Below are positions 20,067 through 28,170 of a stretch of DNA of 64,000 nt, piece after piece. The first letter of the stretch is position 1, and each line of letters begins with the position of its first letter. Below the pieces are notes generated by a model that was given only the letters and a program-made list of their open reading frames with translations, was not told the origin of the DNA and made no database searches. The position numbers and the translations under genes were made by a program. Location: the NCBI GenBank assembly GCA_035249905.1, contig DATFFT010000095.1, forward strand, positions 24,902-88,901, given 5' to 3'. The stretch is from JAOUEA01 sp035249905 (lineage in GTDB: Bacteria; Actinomycetota; UBA4738; HRBIN12).

Positions 20067-20861
20067 ATGGTGGACGGAACGCCCGGGTTCCTCGATCTGC
20101 TCCCGCGGAGCGAGAAGCCTCGCTCGTCCGGCCTGACGCACGTTCTGGACAAGGGCGCGGCCCCGGCCGAGATCGAGATCCTGCTGTCCAGGGCGGGCGA
20201 CGCGATCGACCTCTGGAAGCTGGGCTGGGGCACCGCGTACCTCGAACCAGACGTGCCGCAGAAGGTCTCGATCCTCGCCGACCACGGCGTCCGTGCCTGC
20301 GTCGGTGGCACGCTCCTCGAGGTGGCCTGGGGACAAGGGCGAGCCGAGGCGTGCCTCGAGTGGGCGGCCGAGATGGGCTTCCCATGCGTCGAGGTGTCCA
20401 ACGGCTCGATCGGCATGCCGCTCTCGGAGAAGCGCCGCTTGATCGCCGAGGCATCGCGCGCGTTCGTCGTGGTCTCTGAGGTCGGCTCGAAGGACCCGAC
20501 GACGCCCGTCTCCCCCGACGGCTGGGTCGAGGAGATGGCGGGCGACCTCGAGGCCGGCGCGGTCTGGGTGCTCGCCGAAGGCCGTGAGAGCGGAACCGTC
20601 GGTCTCTACGATCCCGACGGAGGGGTGCGCGAGGAGATCGCCGAGGCCCTGACCGAACACATCGGCCTCGCCAGGGCGATCTTCGAGACCCCGCGGAAGG
20701 ACCAGCAGGCCTGGTTCATCGCCCGGTTCGGGAACGGGGTCAACCTCGGCAACGTGCCGATCCAGGAGGTGTTCGGTCTCGAGGCGCTCCGGCTCGGCCT
20801 GCGCGCCGACACGATCGCGTTGTCACAGGAGACGACGAAGCGGCCCGGATCCGAGTCATGA
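20067..20861 (+). CDS. comA: Phosphosulfolactate synthase (ComA family)
   Basis: Enzyme adding sulfite to phosphoenolpyruvate to give (2R)-phosphosulfolactate, the first step of PEP-dependent coenzyme M synthesis; 264 residues, like archaeal and bacterial ComA. Family segments are the DKG turn (28-30), the TIM-barrel strand IDLWKLGWGTAYL (47-59), EVSNGSIGM (109-117) and EVGSKD (138-143). Translation may start at ATG 20043 or ATG 20067. It is the first gene of a coupled five-gene operon with two aspartase/fumarase-superfamily lyases and a D-cysteine-desulfhydrase-like PLP enzyme, the same set as the reported xcbB1-E1 genes of Xanthobacter. The family is found in archaea, in bacteria making CoM and, as relatives, in spore formers; the neighbours favour CoM. 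Confidence 0.88.
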   Translation: MVDGTPGFLDLLPRSEKPRSSGLTHVLDKGAAPAEIEILLSRAGDAIDLWKLGWGTAYLEPDVPQKVSILADHGVRACVGGTLLEVAWGQGRAEACLEWAAEMGFPCVEVSNGSIGMPLSEKRRLIAEASRAFVVVSEVGSKDPTTPVSPDGWVEEMAGDLEAGAVWVLAEGRESGTVGLYDPDGGVREEIAEALTEHIGLARAIFETPRKDQQAWFIARFGNGVNLGNVPIQEVFGLEALRLGLRADTIALSQETTKRPGSES

Positions 20862-21739
20862 GCAATCTCGTTCCCCGCCGGTACCGTGGCGTCGCGGTGA
20901 CCGACGTCGACGTCCCGCTGAGACCCGAAGACCTCCGGGATCACTTCCTGGGACGCGAGGCGTACCGGCGGACCGAATACATCGTCGCTCGGCACGACGA
21001 CGCAGTCGCCGTGATGCGCGTGCGGAAGGCGTCCGACGAGCCGTTGTTCTCGCCGATCACCGAGGTCGAGATCCTCGCCGAGCCGCACGAGACCACCGAG
21101 GTGCATGCGCCCGACGTCGACACCGGCGTGCCCACCCAGCTCGCGCGCACGTCTCGGCAGGCGGCGCCCGGTGCGCGCTGCGTGGTGGTCCGTGGCCGGT
21201 ACGAGCACGTGAACTTCATCCTCGAGCCGGAGCCGGTGCCGTTGCGGATCGTCGAGGTGGCGCCGCCGGCGCCCGCCAAGCTTGTGCACCAGGTGGAACG
21301 GATCCTCGACCTCGCGGAAGATCTCCCGCCCGTCGACGTGCGCCCCGATGTGGTGGACCTGCGCGATCTCGCGGCGAGCATGCCGGCCGACCGCTACCTG
21401 TTCCCCTGCCGGGGCTCGGGCGTCGATGCCCCCGGGGCGATCGTCGACTTCCTCGACACGAGGCCGCCACGGGCCGACTGGGTCCTCGTGGGGTGCGCGC
21501 GCTCGCGTCAGATCCACGAACACTTCTACGGCGACGTGCCTCCCTTCGTCGAGATGTGCCCGCGGGAACGGGTCGGCATCGTCGACGGGCCGACCCTCAC
21601 GAAGTGCTGCATGCTGGAAGATCGCATCGAACACGACGGCTCGCTCGTCGTCGTGCCGTGGGGAGCGAGCCTCGAGGAGGTCCGGCTGGGGCTCGGCATC
21701 GTCTTGGGGGCGACGGAGTCGGCGTGGGCGCCCGCCTGA
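20858..21739 (+). CDS. Unrecognised Cys/His-rich protein inside the coenzyme M operon
   Basis: Soluble 293-residue protein with no signal peptide or membrane segment. I do not recognise the family. The C-terminal half concentrates candidate metal or thiol ligands: Cys184 (FPCRGSG), Cys213 (LVGCARS), His220 and His222 (IHEHFYG), Cys234 (EMCPRER) and the vicinal pair Cys250-Cys251 (LTKCCMLED). Its ATG overlaps the comA stop (ATGA), and its end overlaps the next gene start by 16 bases, so it is translated with the CoM enzymes. A metal-binding or sulfur-handling role in the pathway, such as a step not assigned to the known Xcb enzymes, is inference from position and cysteine content only. Confidence 0.7.
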   Translation: MSNLVPRRYRGVAVTDVDVPLRPEDLRDHFLGREAYRRTEYIVARHDDAVAVMRVRKASDEPLFSPITEVEILAEPHETTEVHAPDVDTGVPTQLARTSRQAAPGARCVVVRGRYEHVNFILEPEPVPLRIVEVAPPAPAKLVHQVERILDLAEDLPPVDVRPDVVDLRDLAASMPADRYLFPCRGSGVDAPGAIVDFLDTRPPRADWVLVGCARSRQIHEHFYGDVPPFVEMCPRERVGIVDGPTLTKCCMLEDRIEHDGSLVVVPWGASLEEVRLGLGIVLGATESAWAPA

Positions 21740-23094
21740 CGGAATCGGCCCTGTACGGGCACCTGTGGGCCACCGATGAGCTGCGCGCGATCTTCGACGA
21801 GCGGGAACGGCTTCGATCGTGGCTGGAGATCCTGGCGACGCTCGCCGAGGCGCAGGCCGAGCTCTCCATCGTTCCGCTCGAGGCGGCCGAGGCCATCCGC
21901 GACGGGGCCTCGGTCGACGCGCTGGACCTCGAGTACGTGGCGGCCGAAACGGCCGCCACCGGGCATTCGACCCTGGGATTGATCCACGGCCTCCGGCGGA
22001 TCCTGCCGCCCGAGGCACGGGAATGGGTCTACTACGGCGGCACCGTGCAGGACCTCACCGACACCTGGTTCGCCCTGGCGATGCGACGGGTGAGCGAGAT
22101 CGCCCGCCGCGACCTGGGGGCGATCGAGGATGCCGCGCTCGAGCTCGCCCGGCGCTACCGCGACACCCCGATGCTGGGCCGCACGCACGGCCAGGCCGGC
22201 TCGCCCATCACGTTCGGGCTGAAGGCGGCGACATGGGCGGACGAAGCACGTCGCCATCTCGACCGTCTCGACGAGGGCATCCCCCGGTGGTCGGTGGGCC
22301 AGCTCGCGGGCGCCGTCGGCAACCTCGCGTTCTTCGGCGACAGGGGGATCGAGCTGAGGCGGGTCTTCTGCCGGCGCCTGGGCCTCGGCGATCCGGGCGT
22401 GTCCTGGACCACCACCCGCGACCGTCCGGCCGAGTTCACCGTGGTGCTCTCGATGATCGCGGGAACGTTGGGCCGCATCGGCAACGAGGTCGTCCAACTC
22501 CAGCGGTCCGAGATCGGCGAGGTGCGGGAAGCCGCCGGCGCCGCCAGCGTCGGCAGCATCACGATGCCCCACAAGCGCAACCCCGAGGCCGCCGAACACC
22601 TCGTGACTCTCGCACGGCTCGTGCGTGCCGAGGGCGGCGTCATGCTCGAGGGCATGGTCGCCGAGCACGAGCGCGACGGCCGGGCATGGAAGGCGGAATG
22701 GATCGCGCTTCCGGAGGCATGTTTGCTGACCGGCGCCGCGCTCTCGTTCGGGCGCCGGCTGCTCGAGGACCTCGAGGTCGACGAGGAGGCGATGCGCCGG
22801 AACCTCGAGGCCTCGCCGTTCTCCACCTCGGAGCGCGTGCTCACAGCGCTGTCGCCGGCGCTCGGCAAGCATCGCGCACAGGCACGACTCCAGGAGCTGC
22901 TCGAGGGAGCACGCCGGAGCGGCACCACGGTCGAGGACGCGTTGCTCGCCGACGACGAGGTCCGGGCGCGGCTGCCCGAGGGGCTCGTGCCCTCGCTCGC
23001 ACACCCGGATACCGGCGGTGCCGGCGCGATGGTCGACGAGGTGCTCGCCCGAGCGGCGGCCGCGCGAGCGAGCCAGCCCGGGCGACGGATGTGA
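21724..23094 (+). CDS. Aspartase/fumarase superfamily lyase A (XcbC/XcbD-like)
   Basis: Lyase of about 456 residues resembling adenylosuccinate lyase and 3-carboxymuconate cycloisomerase. The superfamily signature is GSITMPHKRNPE (277-288), with Ser278 at the catalytic serine position, and the TH motif is RTHGQ (153-157). In Xanthobacter, XcbC1, a member of this superfamily, eliminates phosphate from phosphosulfolactate to give sulfoacrylate; this gene or its neighbour at 24050 is the probable counterpart. The GTG at 21724 is preceded by GGAG five bases upstream. It is coupled to the next gene by GTGA. Purine-pathway adenylosuccinate lyase is a less likely identity given the operon. Confidence 0.8.
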   Translation: MGARLTESALYGHLWATDELRAIFDERERLRSWLEILATLAEAQAELSIVPLEAAEAIRDGASVDALDLEYVAAETAATGHSTLGLIHGLRRILPPEAREWVYYGGTVQDLTDTWFALAMRRVSEIARRDLGAIEDAALELARRYRDTPMLGRTHGQAGSPITFGLKAATWADEARRHLDRLDEGIPRWSVGQLAGAVGNLAFFGDRGIELRRVFCRRLGLGDPGVSWTTTRDRPAEFTVVLSMIAGTLGRIGNEVVQLQRSEIGEVREAAGAASVGSITMPHKRNPEAAEHLVTLARLVRAEGGVMLEGMVAEHERDGRAWKAEWIALPEACLLTGAALSFGRRLLEDLEVDEEAMRRNLEASPFSTSERVLTALSPALGKHRAQARLQELLEGARRSGTTVEDALLADDEVRARLPEGLVPSLAHPDTGGAGAMVDEVLARAAAARASQPGRRM

Positions 23095-24053
23095 GGACCC
23101 TCCCGCGGATCCGGCTCGCGGCACTGCCGACGCCGCTGGTGCGAGCGGAGCGGGCCGAAGCCGCCCTCGGCTCGGGGCCGATATGGGTCAAACGCGACGA
23201 TCTCACGGGGTTCGCCCTCGCGGGGAACAAGGCGCGCAAGCTCGAGCTCCTCCTCGGCGACGCGCTCGAGCGCGACCGCGACGTCGTGGTCACCGGCGGT
23301 GGTCCCGGGTCGAACCACTGTCAGGCGACCGCCGCCGCGGCACGGGTCGCCGGGCTGCCATGCCGCCTGATCATGTACGGGAACGAACCTGCTCGCGCTC
23401 CGGCGAACCTTCGGTTGGCGCGGGCGTTCGGGGCCGAGGTCTCGTTCACCGGCGATCCCGATCGGTCATCGGTCGACGCCGGGATCGAGGACGCAGCTGC
23501 ATCGCTCGCCGCCGCCGGCGGGCGGCCGGCGACGATCCCGCGGGGTGGCGCCTCGCCGCTCGGCGCGGTGGGATACGCGCTGGCCGCCGGCGAGCTCGCC
23601 GACCAGCTGGCCGCGGCGAACGTCGAACCCTCGGCGGTGGTCGTCGCCGCCGGGTCATCGGGCACGCAGGCAGGGCTCGTCGCTGACTCGGCCGGCCGAT
23701 CCCGTCGATGGCGGGTCGTCGGCGCCTCGGTGAGCCGACCCCGGGAGGAGTCCGCGCGAAGGGTCCTCGAGCTCGCACGCGGCTGCGCCGAGCTGCTCGG
23801 CGTGCCGGGGGCGGAGCCGGCCGACGTCGATGTCCGTGACGCCCGCGGCCCCGGATACGGACACCGGTCCCCTCGGGGAGCCGAGGCGGCCGAGCTGTTC
23901 GCTCGAACCGAAGGACTGCTGTTGGACCGGGTGTTCACCGCGAAGGCCGCCGGGACGTTGATCGACATGATCCGAGGCGGCGAGGACGGACCCTTCGTCT
24001 TCGTGCACACCGGCGGAACGGCCACGATCCTGGACGAGGAGGCGGACGCATGA
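23091..24053 (+). CDS. PLP-dependent D-cysteine desulfhydrase/ACC deaminase family enzyme (XcbE-like)
   Basis: Fold-type II PLP enzyme of 320 residues. The Schiff-base lysine is Lys47 in the family motif AGNKARKLE, GGGPGSNHCQ and GSSGTQAG supply phosphate-binding loops, and VHTGGTATIL closes the domain. Relatives act on D-cysteine, 1-aminocyclopropane-1-carboxylate or L-cysteate (CuyA). Bacterial CoM gene sets contain such an enzyme (XcbE1), whose exact reaction was still unassigned in the work I know. The GTG start shares GTGA with the preceding lyase; the stop shares ATGA with the next one. Confidence 0.82.
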   Translation: MRTLPRIRLAALPTPLVRAERAEAALGSGPIWVKRDDLTGFALAGNKARKLELLLGDALERDRDVVVTGGGPGSNHCQATAAAARVAGLPCRLIMYGNEPARAPANLRLARAFGAEVSFTGDPDRSSVDAGIEDAAASLAAAGGRPATIPRGGASPLGAVGYALAAGELADQLAAANVEPSAVVVAAGSSGTQAGLVADSAGRSRRWRVVGASVSRPREESARRVLELARGCAELLGVPGAEPADVDVRDARGPGYGHRSPRGAEAAELFARTEGLLLDRVFTAKAAGTLIDMIRGGEDGPFVFVHTGGTATILDEEADA

Positions 24054-25543
24054 CGGGGCCATCGAAGAGCGGGCCGTCGACCGAGGCACCGGCCCCCGAG
24101 CTCGTGGAGGCCGGATTCGCCCTCGAGGTGGCCGACGCGCCGCTGCTGCACGAGGGTCTGAACCTCGCCGACCTCGCCCACGTACTGGCACTGCACGAGC
24201 AAGGGCTGATGCCGGACGACGCGGCGTCCGGGCTGCTCAGCGTGCTGCTCGAGGTCTCCAGGATCGCCGCGGAGGACTTCCCCTACGAGGCCGAGTACGG
24301 CGACCCCTACAACTGCCGGGAACGGTACTTCGTCGAACGGATCGGCAACGACGCGGGGTGGCTCCACGCCGGCAGACCCCGGCGCGAGGCCGCGCGGATC
24401 GCCCTGCGGGTGGGCCTGCGGCGCCTCGTGCTCGGACTGATCGAGGACACGGCCGGCTTCGCCGACGCCGTCGCGACCACCTCCGAGCGCCACGCCGAGA
24501 CTCTCATCCCCGATCAGACGTACCTGCAGCAGGCGCAGCCGTCGACGTTCGGGCACTACCTGTTGACCTTCGCCTACCCGGCGCTCCGCGACGCCGTTCG
24601 CCTGCGCCACGGGTTGGAATGGGTGAACCGGAGCCCCGGGGGCGCCGGGTGCGTGAACGGGAGCCGCCTGTCGGTCTCACGCACGCGCGAGGCCGAGCTG
24701 ATGGGGTTCGACGGGGTGATCGAGCACACCCGCGACGCGATGTGGCAGACCGACGGCCTGGTGCACCTGCTGGCCACGAGCGCGAGCCTGCTCACGAACA
24801 TGAGCAAGCTCGCCGAGGACCTCGAGATCTGGGACAGCCAGGAGTTCGACTTCGTCGACCTGGCCGGCGCGTACACGCGAGCGAGCGTGCTGATGCCGCA
24901 GAAGCGGAACCCGTACGCCCTCTCGATCGTGCGCGGATCGGCCGGCGTCGCGATCGGGCGGCTCTCCGGCTTCCTCTCGGTCGTGAAGACGCCGTCGGCG
25001 CGAAGCGACAACCTGATCTTCGCCTACGGCGAGGTGCCGAGATCGCTCGAGCTGGCCGCGCGGACCACGAGGCTGATGTCCGGGGTCGTCTCGACGCTGA
25101 CCGTGAACGCCGAACGCATGCTCGACTCGCTCATGTCCGGCTTCAGCCAGGCGACCGACCTCGCGGAGTTCGTCATGCAGACGTGCGACGTCGACTATCG
25201 CACCGCGTATCAGGTGGTGGGCAGGGCGGTTCGGCGCGCCGCGGCCGAGGGGCTCCGAGGCGCGGATGTGACCGGAGAGATGCTCGACCGCGCGGCGGAG
25301 GAGGTGCACGGCCGGCCGCTGGGGCTCGAGGGGCGCGACCTCTCCGAGGTCCTGGACCCGCGCTCGATCGTGATGACCAGGACGTCGGCCGGCGGCGCGG
25401 CGCCGACGATCGTGCGGCAGATGGCCTCGTCGGTCGCGGAGGGAGCCTCGGACCTCCTCGACGTGGCCGCGGAACAGCGCCGGGCGCTCGACGACGCCGA
25501 GGCCCGGCTCGTCACTGCGGCGGAGCGGCTGGCGTCGACGTGA
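24050..25543 (+). CDS. Argininosuccinate-lyase-like superfamily lyase B (XcbC/XcbD-like)
   Basis: Lyase of 497 residues of the argininosuccinate lyase branch, with ASVLMPQKRNP (278-288) as the superfamily signature and FAYGEVPRSLELAARTTRLM downstream. It departs from true ArgH: the usual T-H-L-Q-x-AQP reads T157-Y-L-Q-Q-A-Q-P with Tyr158 for the catalytic-loop His, and GSS before the MP is A-S-V. A substrate other than argininosuccinate is therefore expected. As last gene of the comA operon it matches the second aspartase/fumarase enzyme (XcbC1 or XcbD1). Its 3' end overlaps the convergent OsmC gene by 32 bases. Confidence 0.8.
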   Translation: MTGPSKSGPSTEAPAPELVEAGFALEVADAPLLHEGLNLADLAHVLALHEQGLMPDDAASGLLSVLLEVSRIAAEDFPYEAEYGDPYNCRERYFVERIGNDAGWLHAGRPRREAARIALRVGLRRLVLGLIEDTAGFADAVATTSERHAETLIPDQTYLQQAQPSTFGHYLLTFAYPALRDAVRLRHGLEWVNRSPGGAGCVNGSRLSVSRTREAELMGFDGVIEHTRDAMWQTDGLVHLLATSASLLTNMSKLAEDLEIWDSQEFDFVDLAGAYTRASVLMPQKRNPYALSIVRGSAGVAIGRLSGFLSVVKTPSARSDNLIFAYGEVPRSLELAARTTRLMSGVVSTLTVNAERMLDSLMSGFSQATDLAEFVMQTCDVDYRTAYQVVGRAVRRAAAEGLRGADVTGEMLDRAAEEVHGRPLGLEGRDLSEVLDPRSIVMTRTSAGGAAPTIVRQMASSVAEGASDLLDVAAEQRRALDDAEARLVTAAERLAST

Positions 25544-25931
25544 GCGGTCCGTCGGCGACCACATATTCGATCTCGGGCTCTCCCAACAGGGTGTTCGAGA
25601 CGTAGCAGTAGCTGATCGCGCGGTCCATCAGGGCCTCGACCTCCTGCCGTGGCAGGCTCGAGTGCACGACGAGCCGGAAGCGGCTCAAACGCAGCCCGTC
25701 GTACCCGGCCGTGACCTTGACCGCGACGTCGGGCAGGTCGCGATCCTGCTTGCGGAAGCTGTGGACCACGGCCATCGTGAAACAGACCGCCATCGACGCG
25801 ACCAGCAGCTCGGTCGGCGTCGGGCCCGCGTCGTCGCCACCGAACTCGACGGGCTCGTCGGAGACGATCTCGAACCCGCGCACGGGAACGCGAACCCGAT
25901 AGTCGCCTTCCCAGTAGGCGGTAAGCTCCAT
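25512..25931 (-). CDS. OsmC/Ohr family protein
   Basis: Thiol-dependent peroxide or redox protein of 139 residues. The two family cysteines are visible: one in MAVCFTMAV (about residue 50) and one in SYCYVSNTL (about residue 109). PTPTELLVASMAVC is the usual helix entry. OsmC/Ohr proteins reduce organic hydroperoxides with small thiols, but many members have other roles. Its 3' end overlaps the last CoM-operon gene, and its start is only five bases from the divergent DUF1116 start. No Shine-Dalgarno is seen, so leaderless expression is likely. Confidence 0.85.
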   Translation of the reverse strand: MELTAYWEGDYRVRVPVRGFEIVSDEPVEFGGDDAGPTPTELLVASMAVCFTMAVVHSFRKQDRDLPDVAVKVTAGYDGLRLSRFRLVVHSSLPRQEVEALMDRAISYCYVSNTLLGEPEIEYVVADGPLTSTPAAPPQ

Positions 25932-25946
25932 GGCCCATGGAGTCTA
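25922..25946. promoter_or_regulatory. Symmetric divergent leaderless promoter pair with 17-bp palindrome
   Basis: The start codons of the OsmC gene (minus, 25931-25929) and the DUF1116 gene (plus, 25937-25939) are five bases apart within a perfect odd palindrome, CTCCATGG-C-CCATGGAG (25926-25942). Outside it lie TANNNT boxes on each strand: TAAGCT (25922-25927, plus) and TAGACT (25946-25941, minus). Each box ends exactly nine bases before its ATG. This predicts two overlapping divergent promoters giving nearly leaderless mRNAs. The palindrome could also be an operator. Confidence 0.45.
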
Positions 25947-27370
25947 GTGGCACCCCCACGCCGCCTCCGGCCACCCTTCCCGATGAGGTGCGGGTCGTCA
26001 ACGTCGGGTTGTCGATGTTCGCCGACACCGTGATCGACCAAGGAGCCGACGCCGTCGACGTGGACTGGAAGATCCCCGCCGGCGGGCGGCCCGAGTCGGT
26101 CGATGCGCTCACGCGCCTGTACGGTCCCGCCGCCCGCTCGATCGACGATGCCAACGCAGAGGTGGTGCGCCGTCTCGACGCGGCGACACCGGTGCTGCGG
26201 TCGATCGGCACGGCCGGCGACGACGTGCCGGGTATGGACGAGCGCACGATCCTGCACTGCGGCCCCCCGCTGCCCTGGCAGGAGTTCTCCGACCCGCTTC
26301 GCCGATCGGTGCGAGCGGCGGTGATGGCCGAGGGGTGGGAGGCCACTCCCGAGCAGGCCGAGCGGCTCGTCTCCGAACGAGGCGTCGTGCTCGCCTCGGC
26401 GAACGCCCACGCGACCAGCGTGCCCATGGCGACGGCCCTCGGGCCGTCGGCGCCGGTCCTCGTCGTCGAAAACCCGCAGAGCGGTCACCGTGCGTACTCG
26501 GGCATCAACCAGGGACCGGGTCAGACCGCATGGTTCGGCGTCGAGACCCCCGCCGCCGTCGAGCGGCTCGTCTTCCTTCGGGACGCGGTCGCGCCGGTCC
26601 TCGACGCGGTGATCCGTGCCAGCGACCCGGTCGACGTGTTCTCGTTCGTGGCGCAGGCCCTGCAGATGGGCGACGACGCCCATATGCGCACGCAGGCCGC
26701 GACGAACATCCTGATCCGTCACTGGCTGCCGGCGCTGGTGGAGGTCGAGGATGCCGCTGCCGTCGATGTCGCACGATTCCTCGCCTCCGATCATCTGTTC
26801 TTCCTGAACATCGCGATGGCCGCCGCGAGGTGTGCGACCGGCTGGGCCGCCGAGGTCGAGGGCTCGAGCATCGTGATCGGCATGGCGCGCAACGGCACGA
26901 CGTTCGGGATCCGTCTCTCCGGCGTCGAGGACCGGTGGTTCATCGCCGGGGCGCCCCCGGTCGAGGACGCGCTCTTCCATCCGGGGTACGGACCCGACGA
27001 CGGGGCGCTCGACATCGGCGACAGCGCGGTGCTCGAGCTCATCGGGCTCGGCGGTGCCGCCGCTGCCGCGTCCCCTGCCGTGGCGACGTTCCTGGGGGGC
27101 TCGATGTCGGCCGCCGTCGCGACGACCGAGGCGGTGGCGAGGATCTGCGCCGGGCGCAGCAGCCGATTCAAGCTCCCCATGCTCGATCTGCAGGGCTCCC
27201 CGGTCGGGGTCGACGTCCGCAAGGTCGTGGAGCTGCAGATCACGCCCGCGATCAACACCGGCATCCTGCACGCCACCGACGGCACCGGGCAGGTCGGGGC
27301 GGGCATCGCCCGTGCCCCGCTGGCGTGCTTCGAGGAGGCGCTGCTCGCGCTCGACGCCTCGCTTCGATGA
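25937..27370 (+). CDS. DUF1116 / AllG (YlbE)-like protein, oxamate carbamoyltransferase-type subunit
   Basis: Soluble protein of 477 residues of the DUF1116 family (E. coli YlbE/AllG). Family-like segments include VNVGLSMFADTVIDQGADAVDVDWK near the N-terminus, HCGPPLPW, and a C-terminal VELQITPAINTGILHATDG-type stretch (around 420-440). In E. coli, AllF (FdrA), AllG and AllH have been linked to carbamoyl transfer between oxamate and phosphate in allantoin breakdown. Here AllH-like DUF2877 follows by an ATGA overlap and FdrA lies 2 kb away on the other strand. No allantoinase or carbamate kinase is in the window, so the substrate may differ. Confidence 0.82.
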   Translation: MESSGTPTPPPATLPDEVRVVNVGLSMFADTVIDQGADAVDVDWKIPAGGRPESVDALTRLYGPAARSIDDANAEVVRRLDAATPVLRSIGTAGDDVPGMDERTILHCGPPLPWQEFSDPLRRSVRAAVMAEGWEATPEQAERLVSERGVVLASANAHATSVPMATALGPSAPVLVVENPQSGHRAYSGINQGPGQTAWFGVETPAAVERLVFLRDAVAPVLDAVIRASDPVDVFSFVAQALQMGDDAHMRTQAATNILIRHWLPALVEVEDAAAVDVARFLASDHLFFLNIAMAAARCATGWAAEVEGSSIVIGMARNGTTFGIRLSGVEDRWFIAGAPPVEDALFHPGYGPDDGALDIGDSAVLELIGLGGAAAAASPAVATFLGGSMSAAVATTEAVARICAGRSSRFKLPMLDLQGSPVGVDVRKVVELQITPAINTGILHATDGTGQVGAGIARAPLACFEEALLALDASLR

Positions 27371-28170
27371 GGGCGACACGCGTCGGGGCCGGGGTGCAGG
27401 CCGCCGTGCAGGCGGGCGGAGAAGGCGCCGTCGTCGCCTGGTTCCCTCGAGCGTGCTACGTGTCGCTTCCCGGCGGTCTGTTCGCGACCGTGGCCGATGG
27501 GGTGCCCATCGGGCCGATCCACGCCGTCTTGGACTCGACGCCCGCTCGGACACACCCCGGCGCCTCGGCCCGCGTCGTCGACGGCGATCTCGAGATCGAC
27601 GGGGCGACGATCGTGCTCGCCGGAGCCCAGCCATGGCTGGGCACACTTCCCTCGCCCGCCGAGGTCGTCTCGAGCGCCGACGACGTCGTCGCCGCGACCG
27701 AGGATGCGAGGGGATCGGCGCTCCTCGCCGAGCCGTATCGGAACCGGGCGCATCGCGCTCGCGACCGACTCGCGGCGGGTGCCCTCGACGAGGCCGCCCG
27801 CCTGCTGGTCGGCCTGGGACCGGGTCTCACGCCGTCCGGTGACGACGCGCTCGCCGGCATCGTGTTCGCCTTTCGGGCGACGGGCGGCCTCGACGCCGAG
27901 TCGCTCACCATGGGCGCCTCGGAAGCCGGAGAGACCGGCACGATCTCGCGAGGGTTCCTGCGGTGGGCGGCCCGAGGCCAGGCGCTCGAGCCGGCCCACG
28001 ACCTGCTCGCCTCCGCCGCGATCGGCGACGCGGACCGGGCCTCGCGGGCGGCCCGTCGGACGGCCGCGATCGGGGAGACGTCGGGGGCCGACTTCCTGCT
28101 CGGGCTTCGATGGGGCATGGAGGCCGCGCCTCAGCTGGCTCGGCCGTCCCCCGCCCACAGCCGCCGATAG
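27367..28170 (+). CDS. DUF2877 / AllH (YlbF)-like protein
   Basis: Soluble protein of 267 residues of the DUF2877 family (E. coli YlbF/AllH). The family fingerprint GLGPGLTPSGDDALAG lies near residue 150, and the C-terminus carries GETSGADFLLGLRWG. It is the partner of the DUF1116 gene, with overlapping ATGA. Its 3' end runs 40 bases into the convergent glycosyltransferase gene. Function as a subunit of an oxamate-carbamoyltransferase-like complex is inferred from the trio with FdrA. Confidence 0.82.
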   Translation: MRATRVGAGVQAAVQAGGEGAVVAWFPRACYVSLPGGLFATVADGVPIGPIHAVLDSTPARTHPGASARVVDGDLEIDGATIVLAGAQPWLGTLPSPAEVVSSADDVVAATEDARGSALLAEPYRNRAHRARDRLAAGALDEAARLLVGLGPGLTPSGDDALAGIVFAFRATGGLDAESLTMGASEAGETGTISRGFLRWAARGQALEPAHDLLASAAIGDADRASRAARRTAAIGETSGADFLLGLRWGMEAAPQLARPSPAHSRR

